This document shows positions 9,493 through 17,409 of a stretch of DNA of 64,000 nt, one piece after another. Within the stretch, counting starts at the first letter, position 1, and every line of letters begins with the position of its first letter. The position numbers and the translations under genes were made by a program. The stretch is from Lachnoanaerobaculum sp. OBRC5-5 (lineage in GTDB: Bacteria; Bacillota; Clostridia; Lachnospirales; Lachnospiraceae), in assembly GCF_000296385.1 (NCBI RefSeq), contig NZ_JH815185.1:2831852-2895851 (forward strand). Direction: 5' to 3'. The notes beneath the pieces are model-generated. The model made no database searches. It worked only from the letters and a program-made list of their open reading frames with translations, and was not told where the DNA came from.

Positions 9493-9579
9493 TGAGACTT
9501 GTTGGAAATATATACTTAGCTTATAGTTCTTGAGTTCAAAAGTAAAGTTACATTATATTAAATGAATAATAAATATATT
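9493..9579. repeat. 87-bp direct repeat, left copy, flanking the defence island
   Basis: This copy matches 15534-15620 over the same 87-bp length with five mismatches counted by eye. It begins TGAGACTTGTTGG and ends AATAATAAATATATT. It starts 28 bp after the pectin operon stop. The pair brackets a segment of about 6 kb and may be an attachment-site duplication, a recombination scar or a dispersed intergenic repeat. It contains a small dyad, TTGAGTTCAA. Confidence 0.85.
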
Positions 9580-9582
9580 ATT

Positions 9583-9610
9583 GCAGTATTATTTTAGCAG
9601 TATTATTTTA
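9583..9610. repeat. 14-bp perfect tandem duplication
   Basis: GCAGTATTATTTTA occurs twice back to back (9583-9596 and 9597-9610), directly inside the left flanking repeat and just before the CptI promoter. It may be replication slippage. Confidence 0.9.
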
Positions 9611-9622
9611 ATAACTTGGGTG

Positions 9623-9651
9623 TTGTAAAAAAATGAATCATATGCTAAAAT
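9623..9651 (+). promoter_or_regulatory. Promoter of the CptI antitoxin RNA
   Basis: TTGTAA (9623-9628) and TAAAAT (9646-9651) have the ideal 17-bp spacing. Transcription would start near 9658, a few bases before the first RNA repeat, as expected for a type III antitoxin. Confidence 0.75.
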
Positions 9652-9660
9652 TTAAGCAAG

Positions 9661-9802
9661 TAAATGTTAGCCGTTTCTCATAGGACGGGATATAAAATTA
9701 TGAGGTGTAATTTAGCCACTTGCCGTTGGTGTGGGATATAAGTAATTCGGTGTGTAAATGTAGCCACTTACTATATGGGTGGGGTATAAATAATATAGTG
9801 CG
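9661..9802 (+). ncRNA. cptI: CptI-like type III antitoxin RNA, three tandem repeats
   Basis: Three consecutive units of 47, 47 and 48 nt (9661-9707, 9708-9754, 9755-9802) share a TAAxTxTAGCC-like head, a GGGxTATAA centre and a GTGxG tail, with variable bases between. A fourth TAAAT begins at 9803 and runs into the terminator. In type III systems such repeats are cut by the partner endoribonuclease into short pseudoknot RNAs that bind and inhibit it. Promoter, repeats, hairpin and toxin gene are in the canonical order. Exact cut sites and pseudoknot pairing were not determined. Confidence 0.8.
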
Positions 9803-9803
9803 T

Positions 9804-9839
9804 AAATCCCTCTAATCGAAATGATAGAGGGATTTTTTT
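9804..9839 (+). terminator. Terminator between CptI RNA and the toxin gene
   Basis: An 11-bp stem (AAATCCCTCTA/TAGAGGGATTT) with a 10-nt loop is followed by a T-run. Read-through of this hairpin sets the excess of antitoxin RNA over toxin mRNA in type III modules. Confidence 0.92.
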
Positions 9840-9849
9840 GGAGGTTTGT

Positions 9850-10323
9850 ATGGAGGTAAAACAAGGATATTCTTATCATATAAAGGATCGTTTCTTTTCT
9901 GATGTGTCAGATTCCTCTCTAATGAGCAACAAGGAAAATAGAAATTATCGACCGCATTACTATGCAATTGAGGATTCAAAGAATAAAGATATTTTTTGGA
10001 TGATACCGATTAGCTCAAAAGTAGAAAAATACAAAAAGATTATTGCTTCTAAAATAAAGAGAAACGGAAAGTGTAGCACGATTATAATTGGGACATTTGC
10101 CGGAGAAGAAAATGCGTTTTTGATACAGAATGCCTTTCCGGTCAAAGCGGTTTATTTGGATCATGTGCATACGATTCAGGGAAATCCGATTACAGTACAC
10201 AAAAAATTGGATAAAGAACTTCGGACAAAGTTGAAGGAAGTCATCGCTATGAAGAAAAGAGGAATAAATCTTTTTTTTACAGATGTAGATATGATTTTAG
10301 AGCTTATGAACAGATTGGAGTAG
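9850..10323 (+). CDS. cptN: CptN/ToxN-family endoribonuclease toxin (type III TA)
   Basis: This 157-aa protein matches the CptIN family of type III toxins. Family hallmarks are the RPHYYAIEDSKNKDIFWMIP strand region, SSKVEKYKKI, and the central FLIQNAFPV motif. The family cuts cellular mRNA and its own antitoxin precursor at specific sequences and is held inactive by the antitoxin RNA. A longer TTG-initiated reading is possible from 9838, but GGAGG at 9840-9844 sits five bases before the ATG at 9850, which I take as the start. The gene lies directly after the terminator of the RNA repeats. The role in phage abortive infection or plasmid/island addiction is inferred from the family. Confidence 0.88.
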   Translation: MEVKQGYSYHIKDRFFSDVSDSSLMSNKENRNYRPHYYAIEDSKNKDIFWMIPISSKVEKYKKIIASKIKRNGKCSTIIIGTFAGEENAFLIQNAFPVKAVYLDHVHTIQGNPITVHKKLDKELRTKLKEVIAMKKRGINLFFTDVDMILELMNRLE

Positions 10324-10367
10324 GTAGTAAATTTTAGAACTTGATTGCTTTGCTAAGTTTTAAGGTG

Positions 10368-10387
10368 CAACAATTTCACTATTGTTG
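10368..10387. promoter_or_regulatory. Inverted repeat upstream of the caspase-like gene
   Basis: CAACAAT and ATTGTTG form a perfect 7-bp dyad with a 6-nt spacer, 22 bp upstream of the candidate -35. It could be an operator or a weak hairpin at the end of the toxin transcript. There is no T-run. Confidence 0.4.
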
Positions 10388-10408
10388 TAATGAGAGTAAA
10401 CAAAAAAA

Positions 10409-10436
10409 TTGACTTAAAAAAGTGATAAATGATAAT
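10409..10436 (+). promoter_or_regulatory. Promoter of the GHKL-caspase gene
   Basis: TTGACT (10409-10414) is 16 bp upstream of GATAAT (10431-10436), and 29 bp downstream is the ATG with its GAGGAG site. This suggests the large gene is transcribed separately from the toxin. Confidence 0.6.
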
Positions 10437-10465
10437 AACATACAATCAATGATTGAGGAGATATT

Positions 10466-13400
10466 ATGGAAGACACAGAACTAATGAGGACAGTAAAAGC
10501 TATATTTGAAGATAATACGAACTATACTTTTCCAATACATGCAGTAAATCAGGCTGATTCCCTAACAGCTTTGTCGGTGGATCTTTATACAGATGCCAAT
10601 AGATTTATCTATGAGCTTTTACAGAATGCTGATGATTCAGCTTTTCATGATAACGGAGTGAAGGTTTGGATAAAAATATTTAATGATAATTTAGTTGTTG
10701 CACACTCGGGTAAAGTATTTGACACACGAGATATTAGAGGCATTTGTAATATAAATAACGGAACTAAAAAATCTGACCTAAAAAAAACGGGATATAAGGG
10801 CATTGGATTCAAATCAGTGTTCGGACAGTCAGATTATGTCGTAATTTATTCGGACGGAGAATTTTTTAGATTTGATAAAAATTATGATTTTAAATGGAGA
10901 TGGGAAAAATCAAAAAAAGACTGGGAAAAAGACAATAACAGAAAATTTGAATATCCTTGGCAAATAATTCCGATATATACAGAGAACACGGAGATTAGTG
11001 AACAGATTAGAGATTATATTTTTAAAGTAGGTGCTAAGGTTGCAACAATACTAAAAATAAACTATATTCAAGAAACGATTGATGCTATTAGAGTTCTCAC
11101 TGAAAATAGTAATATGTTTTTATTTCTAAAGCATATAACTGAAATAATTATTGAGGATAAAGTTATTACAATAAATAGAAACATCAAAAATAGATTGATA
11201 TTAAGCGATGATACCAATTCTCAAAAGGAGTGGATAATAAAAAATATTAAGTTAAATGTTTCAAATGATTTACGAAAGTCTCTTTTAGAAGAACGCAATA
11301 TTCCTCAAAAATTATTGGAAGCAAATAACATTGATATGATTTTTGCAGCGCAAATTGATAAAAATAGGATAGTAGAGTTAAATAAAGAAGATAGACTTCT
11401 ATATTCGTATTTACCTACGGGAGAAACACAATATGCCATTCCTGTATTGGTGAATACAAGTTTTCTTGTTTCAGCTAATAGGGAAAGTATTCACAAGGAT
11501 TCAAAGTGGAACAAATGGTTGTTTGAGAGTATTTCATATGAAATATTTAAGTGGATTTCTGAATTGATACAGACAAAAATTTCATTTGAAGCATATAAAT
11601 TAATACCTAAAAAGACAGCACATTCGGATAGTTTAGCAAATTCGTTTAATAATGGAATAGACAAAGCCAAAGAAGAAATTAAATTTATTTTATCACGTAA
11701 AAATACTATGATTAAGATTGGCGAGGCATTAATAGATTTTACACATTTATCGGAAAAGAGTTCTATTGATGAAGAATCTATAAAAAATTTCGTTGCCGAA
11801 CAGAATGGTAATAAGGGAGACCTATTTTATGTTGAAAAATGTGGCTTTTGGAGTGAGCTAAAAAAAATAGGTGTATCAAGTTTTGAATGGAAAAGTTTTA
11901 AGGAATTTATAGATTCAGAAAAATTTAAAGATACTCACTCAATTCAAAGAAATATTGATTTAATAAAATTTTTGAAAGAATGTTGTGAATCTGAGAAGGT
12001 TAAAGATGTTACTAAAGAATATTTATGTAATCTTCCTTTTATCTGGGATCATAAAAGTAAATTCAATTATCCTAAGCAAGTGTGTTTTCCGGTTGGCGAT
12101 GATGAAGAATGGAATAATTTAGAAAGTGAATTATCGTTTGTCCATAAAGATATCTTAAATTGGTTATTACGGGATTTAGCAACTAAAAACTGGCTAGAAA
12201 GTCTTGGTGTAAAAGAGAAAACGGATATAACTTATATCTCACAAACTATTATACCTCGGGTAAGAGAGTATATTAATTCAGAGAATGCAATAACGGCAAT
12301 TCAAAAGCTATATTCTTTGTACAAAAAAGGAGATTTAAAAGGAGATCTTCTTAAAGAGTTATCGGAAATAAAATTATTAACTACAAAAAATTCATTACTA
12401 CAAGCTTCAAAATGTTATTTATCTAATTTCTACAAACCAAGATTAGAAATTGAAGGAGTACTTGATGAGGATATGTTTGTTAGTGAATGTTATTGTCAAA
12501 ACAATCTTGAAAAGGATGAGTGGAAACTATTTTTCAAAATCCTTGGAGTTTCTGAAGGAACTAGCCCACTTGTATATGAAGGTAAAAATGATAAGTTGAG
12601 TTCAATGAATTCTGAAATTGATGATAATTATTTTGATGAAATTTTCTTAAAAACTCCCCTTCCTTATCCAGGCTTTTCTGTTAATAGCATTGGTAATATA
12701 GTTTCTATCAAACATATTCATTATATAGAAAATAACTATCACTTAGCATTAAAGTTTTGGAAAGATTATATAGATAACTTTAATTCTAAGAATATAAAAT
12801 CAACTGCTAGAGGCTATTGGGGATACTCTGGTCTGGATGGGCAAAATATTGGAGTAGAAGTAGAAAATTATATTCCATGGTTCATAAGAAAAATTGCGTG
12901 TATTCCCACACTTTCACAAAAATTATATGTTTCCAGCAAAGTATTTTTAAATATTAATGAGATTAGTGCTATTGCAGACAAATATTTACCTGTGTTCAAT
13001 GGACCGGAATTATCTCAAGATTGGAAAGCTTTTTTCAATTTTAAAACTCAGTTGGAACTTGAAGATTATTTACGTGTTCTTGAAAGAATTTCATTGGACG
13101 TTGAAGAAAATGGTGAAGTAAAAGAAGAAAACAATAAAAGAATACAATCAATTTATTCATTTTTATTAGATAGCTGTTTAAATTGGAGCAATGATGATAC
13201 TAAATTAGTCTCATTATGGTCGAAGAATAATTTACTATTAAGCAGTAAGGGAACTTTTATAAAATGTGAAGAACTGCACTATTTCATAGATGGAAACGAA
13301 TCTATTTTTCAGGATCAATATAATTTTATTAGGTTAAATGCTAAGAATAAAGCACATTCAAATCTTAGAACAATGTTAAATTATTTCAAAGTAAAAATTT

Positions 13401-15436
13401 TGAGTCAAAATCAGTTTAACTTGAAACATGATGATTTGGAAAAATGTGACAAATTAACGAGTAAATTAAAGAATATTGCTCCCTATTTAAAATTGTGGAT
13501 AAGGCATGATGATAAGGATAATAATGCCTCGTGGGAATTAGTGCAGAAAAAAGTGAGTGATTTAGAGGCAAATCAATCTAAAGAACTGAAAATCACATAT
13601 GATGAATTGGATTTTGTGAAATCTGTTAATATACATTTCGATGGGAATACTCTTTATGTAACCAAACCATGGTATTCAAATAGTGTATTGTTAAAGTTGT
13701 CAGAAATACTCTGTGTATATTTGGGGTTGGAAGGGAGTAACAATAAACTGGATTTTTTATTAAGATCCGAAATCAATGAAATACAAGATTATTTTCTTCA
13801 AGAAGGTATTGAAATTCCATTAGAGTGTAATATAGACAAATCTGACAAAGAGATTTCACAATATTATGATGCTCCTAATAATGATAAAAACAATGATTTT
13901 TTTGAAGCTTCGGAAAATGATCCTCAAAAAAGAGAATACATTAAATCACTCATTCCAAGATCGGTAGAAAATGTACTAAATCATCTTCGCACATTGCCTG
14001 AATATGATTGTACATATGCTGATGTGATTTCTGAAAGTGTTATTGATGGTATAACAAAAAATGGAAATGATATCAAAGTAGTTGCTAGACCTTCAGATAA
14101 TGATAAAATCAGACTTTATTATGATTCAGAATTTGATGTTCTTGAATATGTAGATTCAGAGCTTTGGTACGAAGATGGAATTACACCACCTAAACAATTT
14201 ACGCTTGGTCAACTTTTGAAGATGAAAGAGATTAATAAAATACCAATCAAGCAAATGAATATCGAAAATATTGAATTTAATAATCCTAAATCTGATACTT
14301 TAGATTTTGATGCCATACCATTTTCGCCGGAGAAAACGGCAAGAATAATTTCATCATTTGCAAATACTGATGGAGGGACGATTTTATTTGGGGTAAAAGA
14401 AATATATTCTAAAGAAAATAAAATTGTGGGATTAAGCACAGATTTTAATGTTGTTGAAATAACCCGTAAAGCAATATCAATGCTCAAGCCTACTCCTGAT
14501 GTGACATATGATTGGGTAAAAAAAGATAAAAAGTTTGTGTTTGCAATTGATGTTAGAAAGAGTAATGAGGATATATATTTGAATAATCAAAAGTATATTA
14601 GAGAATCAATAACTACCAAGATGGCATCTACGAATTTTGTTGATAGAAAAACTATAAATAATCCCCAATTCAATAAAACAATTGCAATAATCATTGCGAT
14701 TGAAAATTATAAACATCAGGTGCCAAGTGTGAAATATGCGATGAATGATGCTTCTAGGTTTAAAGAAATGCTGATATCCTCAATAGGTGTGGATCAGGAA
14801 GATATTCATGAATATAAGGATGGAGACGCTTTGAAGAGTACCCTTGAATACGATTTTTATAATTTGTTTCATAGTTTAACTGAAAATGACAGGTTGATTT
14901 TTTACTATGTTGGTCATGGATTCCATGATGGAGTGACAAATTATTTATCAACCTATGATATGCATCCATACAATGTAGCTGGTACAGCTGTTTCTTTGCG
15001 AAAAATACTCTTAGACCCGCTAGTAAAATCTAAATGCAAGAATGCACTCATTTTTATAGATGCATGTGCTAAAGCTTTTAAGAATGATAATGAAAGAAAT
15101 AATCTGGCTGATATTAATGAAGAAGAGTTTAGAATTATTTCGAGTGAGTTTAAGTGTTATTCTATTTTTTTATCATGTAATCCAGGACAAAGTTCGTATT
15201 CAAGTGATGAATTTGAAAATGGAATATGGACATATTTTTTAACTAAAGCGATAACTGAATCGAATAATGAAGCGGTTTGCAAAGCTTGTGATCGTAAATA
15301 TATTACTGATAGAAAGTTGGCGGATTATCTCTCAAATCATGTATCAAATTATGCTAAAGAAATTTGTAATTGGACTCAAAATCCTAAAACAATATTTGAT
15401 TCAAGCTATGAAAATGTTATAACTGAAATTAAGTAA
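10466..15436 (+). CDS. Giant GHKL ATPase - AlbA/Schlafen-like - caspase-like protein
   Basis: This protein is 1656 aa. Residues about 40-150 are a GHKL (Hsp90/sacsin-like) ATPase: the N-box is E50-LLQNADDS (N54) and the glycine-rich lid is TGYKGIGFKS (108-117). Residues about 320-370 (PVLVNTSFLVSANRESIHKD) resemble the transducer part of sacsin repeats. A long helical region without recognised domains follows to about 1150, then a conserved-looking module (about 1155-1250). Residues about 1265-1390 resemble the AlbA_2 domain of Schlafen-like proteins (IISSFANTDGGTILFGVKE). Residues about 1400-1656 are a C14 caspase-like domain with H1484 in YYVGHG and C1534 in FIDACAK, both catalytic residues present. 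The gene reads AT-richer than its flanks and lies with the toxin-antitoxin genes between direct repeats. I infer a defence sensor-ATPase with a protease effector. No signal peptide is seen, so it should be cytoplasmic. Confidence 0.85.
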   Translation: MEDTELMRTVKAIFEDNTNYTFPIHAVNQADSLTALSVDLYTDANRFIYELLQNADDSAFHDNGVKVWIKIFNDNLVVAHSGKVFDTRDIRGICNINNGTKKSDLKKTGYKGIGFKSVFGQSDYVVIYSDGEFFRFDKNYDFKWRWEKSKKDWEKDNNRKFEYPWQIIPIYTENTEISEQIRDYIFKVGAKVATILKINYIQETIDAIRVLTENSNMFLFLKHITEIIIEDKVITINRNIKNRLILSDDTNSQKEWIIKNIKLNVSNDLRKSLLEERNIPQKLLEANNIDMIFAAQIDKNRIVELNKEDRLLYSYLPTGETQYAIPVLVNTSFLVSANRESIHKDSKWNKWLFESISYEIFKWISELIQTKISFEAYKLIPKKTAHSDSLANSFNNGIDKAKEEIKFILSRKNTMIKIGEALIDFTHLSEKSSIDEESIKNFVAEQNGNKGDLFYVEKCGFWSELKKIGVSSFEWKSFKEFIDSEKFKDTHSIQRNIDLIKFLKECCESEKVKDVTKEYLCNLPFIWDHKSKFNYPKQVCFPVGDDEEWNNLESELSFVHKDILNWLLRDLATKNWLESLGVKEKTDITYISQTIIPRVREYINSENAITAIQKLYSLYKKGDLKGDLLKELSEIKLLTTKNSLLQASKCYLSNFYKPRLEIEGVLDEDMFVSECYCQNNLEKDEWKLFFKILGVSEGTSPLVYEGKNDKLSSMNSEIDDNYFDEIFLKTPLPYPGFSVNSIGNIVSIKHIHYIENNYHLALKFWKDYIDNFNSKNIKSTARGYWGYSGLDGQNIGVEVENYIPWFIRKIACIPTLSQKLYVSSKVFLNINEISAIADKYLPVFNGPELSQDWKAFFNFKTQLELEDYLRVLERISLDVEENGEVKEENNKRIQSIYSFLLDSCLNWSNDDTKLVSLWSKNNLLLSSKGTFIKCEELHYFIDGNESIFQDQYNFIRLNAKNKAHSNLRTMLNYFKVKILSQNQFNLKHDDLEKCDKLTSKLKNIAPYLKLWIRHDDKDNNASWELVQKKVSDLEANQSKELKITYDELDFVKSVNIHFDGNTLYVTKPWYSNSVLLKLSEILCVYLGLEGSNNKLDFLLRSEINEIQDYFLQEGIEIPLECNIDKSDKEISQYYDAPNNDKNNDFFEASENDPQKREYIKSLIPRSVENVLNHLRTLPEYDCTYADVISESVIDGITKNGNDIKVVARPSDNDKIRLYYDSEFDVLEYVDSELWYEDGITPPKQFTLGQLLKMKEINKIPIKQMNIENIEFNNPKSDTLDFDAIPFSPEKTARIISSFANTDGGTILFGVKEIYSKENKIVGLSTDFNVVEITRKAISMLKPTPDVTYDWVKKDKKFVFAIDVRKSNEDIYLNNQKYIRESITTKMASTNFVDRKTINNPQFNKTIAIIIAIENYKHQVPSVKYAMNDASRFKEMLISSIGVDQEDIHEYKDGDALKSTLEYDFYNLFHSLTENDRLIFYYVGHGFHDGVTNYLSTYDMHPYNVAGTAVSLRKILLDPLVKSKCKNALIFIDACAKAFKNDNERNNLADINEEEFRIISSEFKCYSIFLSCNPGQSSYSSDEFENGIWTYFLTKAITESNNEAVCKACDRKYITDRKLADYLSNHVSNYAKEICNWTQNPKTIFDSSYENVITEIK

Positions 15437-15533
15437 TATTTTTTGAGACAATATATGCTTTTTTATAAATCTATTAAAGATATAATATAAAAATTAAAAC
15501 AGAGAAGTATGTATCCAATACTTGACACAAGGG

Positions 15534-15620
15534 TGAGACTTGTTGGAAATATATACATAGCGTATAGTTCTTGAGTTCAAAATAAAAGTTACACTATATT
15601 AAATGAATAATAAATATATT
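15534..15620. repeat. 87-bp direct repeat, right copy, flanking the defence island
   Basis: This is the partner of 9493-9579, the same length and about 94% identical by eye. It begins 97 bp after the caspase-like gene. The rest of the gap 15437-15753 holds a small dyad (AAGTAT/ATACTT at 15505-15523), the promoter of the DUF969 operon and a dyad around its start point. No gene is seen in the gap. Confidence 0.85.
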
Positions 15621-15643
15621 TATAAGAATTTTGTAATTAAACA

Positions 15644-15714
15644 TTGCAATTTGATATTAAATACTCTATGATAATCGTAAAGAACTGTATATTTGTCCAT
15701 AAATTTATACAGTT
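15644..15714 (+). promoter_or_regulatory. Promoter and dyad of the DUF969-DUF979-pcp operon
   Basis: TTGCAA (15644-15649) and TATGAT (15667-15672) are spaced by 17 bp. Just downstream a perfect 9-bp inverted repeat (AACTGTATA at 15683-15691, TATACAGTT at 15706-15714) lies at the expected start of the transcript. It could be an operator or a 5' leader hairpin. Confidence 0.6.
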
Positions 15715-15753
15715 TTAAATGAGGCGAAATAACTTTTAGAAAGTGAGAAGCTT

Positions 15754-16428
15754 ATGGAGATTATTAAATTAATTGGTGTACTGGTCGTGATTGTCGGTCT
15801 TGCTTTAAAGCTCGATACACTGGCTACGGTAGTAGTGGCAGGTATTATCACAGGTCTCGTGTCGGGGATGACACCTATGGAGATCCTTACAGTACTGGGA
15901 AATGCATTTATTTCTCAAAGAATATCCACTCTTTTTGTACTTGCATTACCTGCAATAGGTATTTGCGAGAGATACGGTCTTAAAGACAAGGCTGTAGATT
16001 TGATTAAAAAGATTGTAAATGCAACCACGGGTAGAATTTTGACATTGTATCTTGCAATCCGTGTATTTGCAGCGGCAACTTCTTTGCGTATAGGTGGCCA
16101 TATTCAGTTTATCAGACCTCTTATCCACCCTATGGCAAGAGGAGCGGCGGTAGCAAAGTATGGAGATCTTGGTGAGGCTACAGAGGATGACATTAAGGGA
16201 CTTTGTGCCGGAGTTGAGAACTTTGGAAACTTCTTCGGTCAGAACTGTTTCCTCGGTGCATCAGGTACACTTCTTATAGTATCTACACTTACAGAGCAGG
16301 GAATTGATGTTGATGTGCTTGGTGTAGCTATGTGGTCTATTCCTATAGCTATAGCAGCTGTAGTAGTAGGAACAGTGTATTTCTTGCTTTATGATAAAAA
16401 GCTCGCAAAATCAAGGGGAGGTAAATAA
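15754..16428 (+). CDS. DUF969 family membrane protein
   Basis: This 224-aa protein with several hydrophobic segments belongs to DUF969. The family is almost always followed by DUF979 and often by pyroglutamyl peptidase, as here, and is thought to form part of a transporter for pyroglutamate or small peptides. The stop overlaps the next start (TAATG), so the two are translationally coupled. The transport role is inferred from gene neighbourhood, not shown by the sequence. Confidence 0.85.
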   Translation: MEIIKLIGVLVVIVGLALKLDTLATVVVAGIITGLVSGMTPMEILTVLGNAFISQRISTLFVLALPAIGICERYGLKDKAVDLIKKIVNATTGRILTLYLAIRVFAAATSLRIGGHIQFIRPLIHPMARGAAVAKYGDLGEATEDDIKGLCAGVENFGNFFGQNCFLGASGTLLIVSTLTEQGIDVDVLGVAMWSIPIAIAAVVVGTVYFLLYDKKLAKSRGGK

Positions 16429-17390
16429 TGGATAGCGTTTTAAAACTTTCTGAAATCGGAACCTGGGGCCTTTCAAAGGTTGTTGCGGAGATTTTCTTTA
16501 TATGTATAGGTATTGTTTTTATATTGGTAGGACTTAAGGCACTTAAAGATAAGCAGTTTGCCAACAGAAACACTACCGCATTCTTTTGGTTTGTTGTGGC
16601 TTTTACATTTATAGCAGGACCGTATGCGCCTAAGTTTGTGACAGGAATTTGTGTAATTCTTATGGCGGTACTTACAGCTATAGGCAAAGTAGGACAGAGC
16701 GCAAGTGATGTACCTACAGCTACAGAGACAAGAGCAAATGCAGACAGACTTGGAAATAAGATATTTATTGCTCCTTTAGTACTTGCACTCAGTGCATGGA
16801 TTATAGCTACAGTATGGAAGAAGCTCGGTGCAAACAATGCGGTTGGATTATCAGCTATGATTGCATTGGTAGTTGTATTCTTAGTAACAGGTGCTAAGAA
16901 AGAGTATGCTGTAAAAGACGGTACAAGACTTATGGACAATGTAGGTCCTGTAGGACTTTTGCCACAGGTTTTGGCAGCTCTCGGTGCAGTATTTACTGCA
17001 GCAGGAGTTGGTGAGGTTATAGCAAAGGGTATTGAGACAATCATACCTGATAACAACAGAATTATTGCAGTTATTGTATATTGTCTTGCAATGGCACTTT
17101 TTACGGCAATTATGGGAAACGGTTTTGCAGCATTCTCTGTTATTACAGTGGGTATCGGTATTCCGTTCCTTATCAACCAGGGTGCAAATCCTTTAGTAGT
17201 AGGTGCTATGGGACTCACAGCAGGATATTGTGGTACTTTGATGACACCTATGGCTGCAAACTTCAATATTATGCCGGCTGCGCTTCTTGAGACTAAGAAC
17301 AAATATGGAATAATAAAGATGCAATTACCTTTTGCAATTGTTATGTTAGTTACTCACATCGTATTGATGTATATATGTGCTTTTAGATAA
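16428..17390 (+). CDS. DUF979 family permease-like membrane protein
   Basis: This 320-aa protein has about eight to nine hydrophobic helices and Gly/Ala-rich segments such as GAMGLTAGYCGTLMTPMAAN near the C terminus, typical of DUF979. It is the partner of the DUF969 protein and is followed 19 bp later by pcp. Together they could import 5-oxoproline or N-pyroglutamyl peptides, which Pcp would then process. An antisense reading frame across the whole gene is treated as a shadow. Confidence 0.85.
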   Translation: MDSVLKLSEIGTWGLSKVVAEIFFICIGIVFILVGLKALKDKQFANRNTTAFFWFVVAFTFIAGPYAPKFVTGICVILMAVLTAIGKVGQSASDVPTATETRANADRLGNKIFIAPLVLALSAWIIATVWKKLGANNAVGLSAMIALVVVFLVTGAKKEYAVKDGTRLMDNVGPVGLLPQVLAALGAVFTAAGVGEVIAKGIETIIPDNNRIIAVIVYCLAMALFTAIMGNGFAAFSVITVGIGIPFLINQGANPLVVGAMGLTAGYCGTLMTPMAANFNIMPAALLETKNKYGIIKMQLPFAIVMLVTHIVLMYICAFR

Positions 17391-17409
17391 GCATTTGAAA
17401 GGATAAAAT

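Noticed and set aside
9661-9802. Tandem repeats considered as a CRISPR array
   Set aside because: The units are contiguous with no unique spacers and end in a terminator before a ToxN-like gene, so a type III antitoxin fits much better.
9838-9849. Longer TTG start for the type III toxin
   Set aside because: The TTG overlaps the end of the terminator T-run and would have no ribosome site, while GGAGG is ideally placed for the ATG at 9850.
9466-15753. The island as a prophage or insertion sequence
   Set aside because: No transposase, integrase or phage structural gene is present, and no terminal inverted repeats were found. Only the 87-bp direct repeats mark the ends.
16349-17302. A 317-codon open frame on the minus strand across DUF979
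   Set aside because: It is fully antisense to a clear membrane-protein gene, has low-complexity composition and no ribosome site or recognised family. The codon pattern of the sense gene explains it.
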